Source of the DNA: an uncultured Bacilli bacterium
GTDB taxonomy: Bacteria; Bacillota_I; Bacilli_A; RF39; UBA660
Assembly: GCA_934162325.1 (NCBI GenBank)
Contig: CAKPIH010000006.1
Span: forward strand, 1 to 40,194
Length of the DNA stretch: 40,194 nucleotides
Reading direction: 5' to 3'
The translations under genes and the position numbers were made by a program. Every line of letters starts with the position of its first letter. Position 1 is the stretch's first letter. The notes beneath the pieces were generated by a model. The model saw nothing but the letters and a program-made list of their open reading frames with translations. It did not search any database and was not told the DNA's origin. Below are positions 38,532 to 40,194 of the stretch, in pieces.

Positions 38532-39899
38532 ATGAATTATGATAGTGTATTAGAAAATGTTGGAATAACATATGTTATAGAAAAAAAGAGTTTCATAAAA
38601 TATGGTAAAAGAATAACTTATTATGAAATTATAGACTACTGCTGTGGTTTTGTGTTTAAGTATACAAATAGTAGTTTATTATTTACTTCTTTATCTAAGA
38701 ACTTAGGTACAACATTACAATTAGATTATAATCCTAATGAAAAGTTTTTGGCTTTTGGTTTCAAAAGTTTTCTTGAATTAAGTTTACAAAATAATAATAA
38801 ATTAGATATTAACAAATTCATTGCAGAACATAAGAAAAATATTGGAAAGTTTTATTTTTACAATAATATTGACGATAAATATAAATTAATTAATAATGAA
38901 GAATTAATTGAACAAATTAAGGATATGAAGAAAACAAAAAAAGATTTCGATGAGAATGTTTTAAATAAAGATTCAGATATATCACAAATGTATTCTGAAA
39001 TAAAAAAGACTATCGTTTCACAAGATGAACAAATTATGAAGATATTAACAACTTTATTTAAAAATCAAAAAGTTGTTAATGGAAAATTTGATATTGACAT
39101 GATTAGTAAATTAAAAGAAAATTTAATTATATATGGTTCAACTGGTACTGGTAAAACCGAAATCTTAAAAAGAATTGCTAAAATATATAAAGTACCTATT
39201 GTTATAGAAGATGCAACTTCTTTAACTGAAACAGGGTTTATTGGAAGAGATATTTTAGATATGTTGAATGATTTATATTTAGCATCAGGTGAAAATATCG
39301 AATTAGCTCAAAAAGGAATTCTTGTTATTGATGAATTTGATAAATTAGCAGAAAGAAATTCTACTCGCAGTCATGTATCTAGAGAAGGTGTGCAAAGATC
39401 ACTTTTAAAATTATTAGATGGTACAGAATATTACTTTAATGGCTTAACATTTAATACATCAAAATTATCAGTAGTTGCATTGGGGGCATTTATAGGTATA
39501 GCAAATAACGATGTTTACACTACAATAACTACAAAAGATTTTGTTGATTATGGCATTATGAGAGAACTTATGGGTAGATTTTCAAAATTAGTGGCAATGA
39601 ACCCTTTAACTAAGGAAGATATAAAGAAAATACTGATTGAATCGAATTTTAGTCCTCTAAATACTTATAAACAATTATTTGAATCAATGAATATTAAATT
39701 TACTTATGAAGATGATTTTATTGATTATATAGCAGAAGAAGCAATGACTTTAAATAGTGGAGCCAGAGGTTTAAAAACTGTCTTTGATGACATAATTAGT
39801 AGCGCCATGTTTAGAATTTTTGCAGGTGATTATTCATCTATTCATTTAACAAAACCAAATAATGAAGAAAAACCTTATGTGTTAACAAAGAAAAAATAA
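38532..39899 (+). CDS. ClpX-like AAA+ ATPase without zinc finger or ClpP loop
   Basis: Residues 190-440 are a ClpX-type AAA+ module: Walker A GSTGTGKTE (202-210), pore loop TETGFIGRD (ClpX has GYVGxD), Walker B ILVIDEFDKL (263-272), RSHVSREGVQRSLLKLLDGTE, arginine-finger region GIMRELMGRFSKL, and sensor-2 GARGLKTVFDDII. ClpX normally starts with a four-Cys zinc domain; here there are 190 residues of unrelated mixed sequence. The loop that carries IGF for ClpP docking is also absent: SVVALGAFIGIANN leads straight to the DFVDYGIM helix. It is therefore probably a ClpP-independent unfoldase or remodeller with its own recognition domain. It lies beside tRNA-Leu, a frequent integration site. Confidence 0.8.
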   Translation: MNYDSVLENVGITYVIEKKSFIKYGKRITYYEIIDYCCGFVFKYTNSSLLFTSLSKNLGTTLQLDYNPNEKFLAFGFKSFLELSLQNNNKLDINKFIAEHKKNIGKFYFYNNIDDKYKLINNEELIEQIKDMKKTKKDFDENVLNKDSDISQMYSEIKKTIVSQDEQIMKILTTLFKNQKVVNGKFDIDMISKLKENLIIYGSTGTGKTEILKRIAKIYKVPIVIEDATSLTETGFIGRDILDMLNDLYLASGENIELAQKGILVIDEFDKLAERNSTRSHVSREGVQRSLLKLLDGTEYYFNGLTFNTSKLSVVALGAFIGIANNDVYTTITTKDFVDYGIMRELMGRFSKLVAMNPLTKEDIKKILIESNFSPLNTYKQLFESMNIKFTYEDDFIDYIAEEAMTLNSGARGLKTVFDDIISSAMFRIFAGDYSSIHLTKPNNEEKPYVLTKKK

Positions 39900-39913
39900 T
39901 TTATTAAGCCTAG

Positions 39914-39950
39914 AAAGATGATTAAATTAATTAAATCATCTTTTTCTTTT
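39914..39950 (+). terminator. Terminator of the ClpX-like gene
   Basis: AAAGATGATT (39914-39923) pairs with AATCATCTTT (39934-39943) and runs into TTCTTTT. The following 39951-40079 shows no gene. Confidence 0.75.
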
Positions 39951-40079
39951 CATAATATTTTATATTCTAAAATAATAATTATTAATATTTTTCTTTTGAG
40001 TTTGAAATTATTTATTATTATTCTAAGTATTAGAAACTCATAAAGGGCGGTTAAGCAAGTTCGAGTAAAATAGTACAAA

Positions 40080-40110
40080 AAAAGAGTTTGTTTTTGTTTC
40101 AAACTCTTTT
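40080..40110 (-). terminator. Terminator downstream of tRNA-Leu
   Basis: AAAAGAGTTTG (40080-40090) pairs with CAAACTCTTTT (40100-40110), followed on the minus strand by a T run. It lies 10 bases after the tRNA 3' end. Confidence 0.8.
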
Positions 40111-40120
40111 AAGTACTATT

Positions 40121-40194
40121 TGGTGCGGGTGAAGGGACTTGAACCCCCACGGATAAACCACTAGATCCTAAGTCTAGCGCGTCTGCCAATTTCG
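40121..40194 (-). tRNA. tRNA-Leu (anticodon UAG), 5' end cut by the window
   Basis: In minus-strand reading the visible part begins in the D-stem (CGAAATTGGCAGACGCGC), has an anticodon stem CTAGA/TCTAG around CTTAGGA (anticodon TAG), a long variable arm typical of leucine tRNAs, and GGGGGTTCAAGTCCC as the T arm. It ends in CACCCGCACCA with an encoded CCA. About ten bases of the 5' acceptor strand lie outside the window. Confidence 0.93.

Overview
The window looks like part of the chromosome of a low-GC, spore-forming member of the Bacilli, probably an uncultured gut lineage near the Erysipelotrichia/Mollicutes-related orders. The evidence is very AT-rich coding (codons mostly A/T-ended), CotE, a YjcZ-type peptide and a complete GerA-GerC-GerB germinant receptor, with TGA used as a stop and TGG for Trp. 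The taxonomic placement is inference from gene content only.

Layout. 1-1100: the 5' end of a membrane-anchored exported protein, a 21-aa ORF with a G7 tract, and a type I toxin-antitoxin-like locus (25-aa hydrophobic peptide, 15-aa coupled leader ORF, converging antisense RNA). 1109-6509 (minus): lepA, an RNB-domain nuclease-like gene, miaB and a YmcA/YlbF-family gene. 6540-7018: a second type I-like locus (38-aa peptide plus converging antisense RNA). 7007-9793: a CapA-like phosphatase lipoprotein and infC-rpmI-rplT, with infC read from an ATA start. 9948-12161: CotE, a DUF421 protein, a TIGR04086-like membrane protein and a CmpB-like membrane protein. 12280-14480: an island of long palindromic repeats around dinD and a small coiled-coil gene. 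14599-18566: a deacetylase-like exported protein and a compact flavinylation cluster (ApbE, EetA-like, EetB-like, FMN-binding lipoprotein). 18672-23238: a large surface protein, DacA-type carboxypeptidase, a lipoprotein, YjcZ and peptide deformylase. 23248-29616: mostly unrecognised genes, ending in two paralogous long coiled-coil proteins with Trp-containing tail motifs. 29942-33615: germinant receptor. 33745-37345: ZIP transporter, thioredoxin-like protein, XRE regulator, MBL hydrolase and CoaD. 37464-39899: a LysR regulator and a ClpX-like ATPase without a zinc finger. The window ends in a tRNA-Leu(UAG) cut at its 5' end.

The most unusual content is non-coding. First, six intergenic loci carry eleven copies of one hairpin design: a stem closing on AG/CU, then a single A-G mismatch, then a C-G closed tip, usually in pairs. 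Second, the dinD island has seven intergenic palindrome units, and the same palindrome is written in frame inside dinD. Third, the two compact toxin-antitoxin-like loci each have well-formed promoters on both strands and transcripts converging on shared hairpins.

Together the genes describe ordinary translation and cell-envelope functions, sporulation and germination, and a possible extracellular flavin electron-transfer module, interrupted by small selfish or regulatory elements. All assignments come from reading the sequence; no database search was run.
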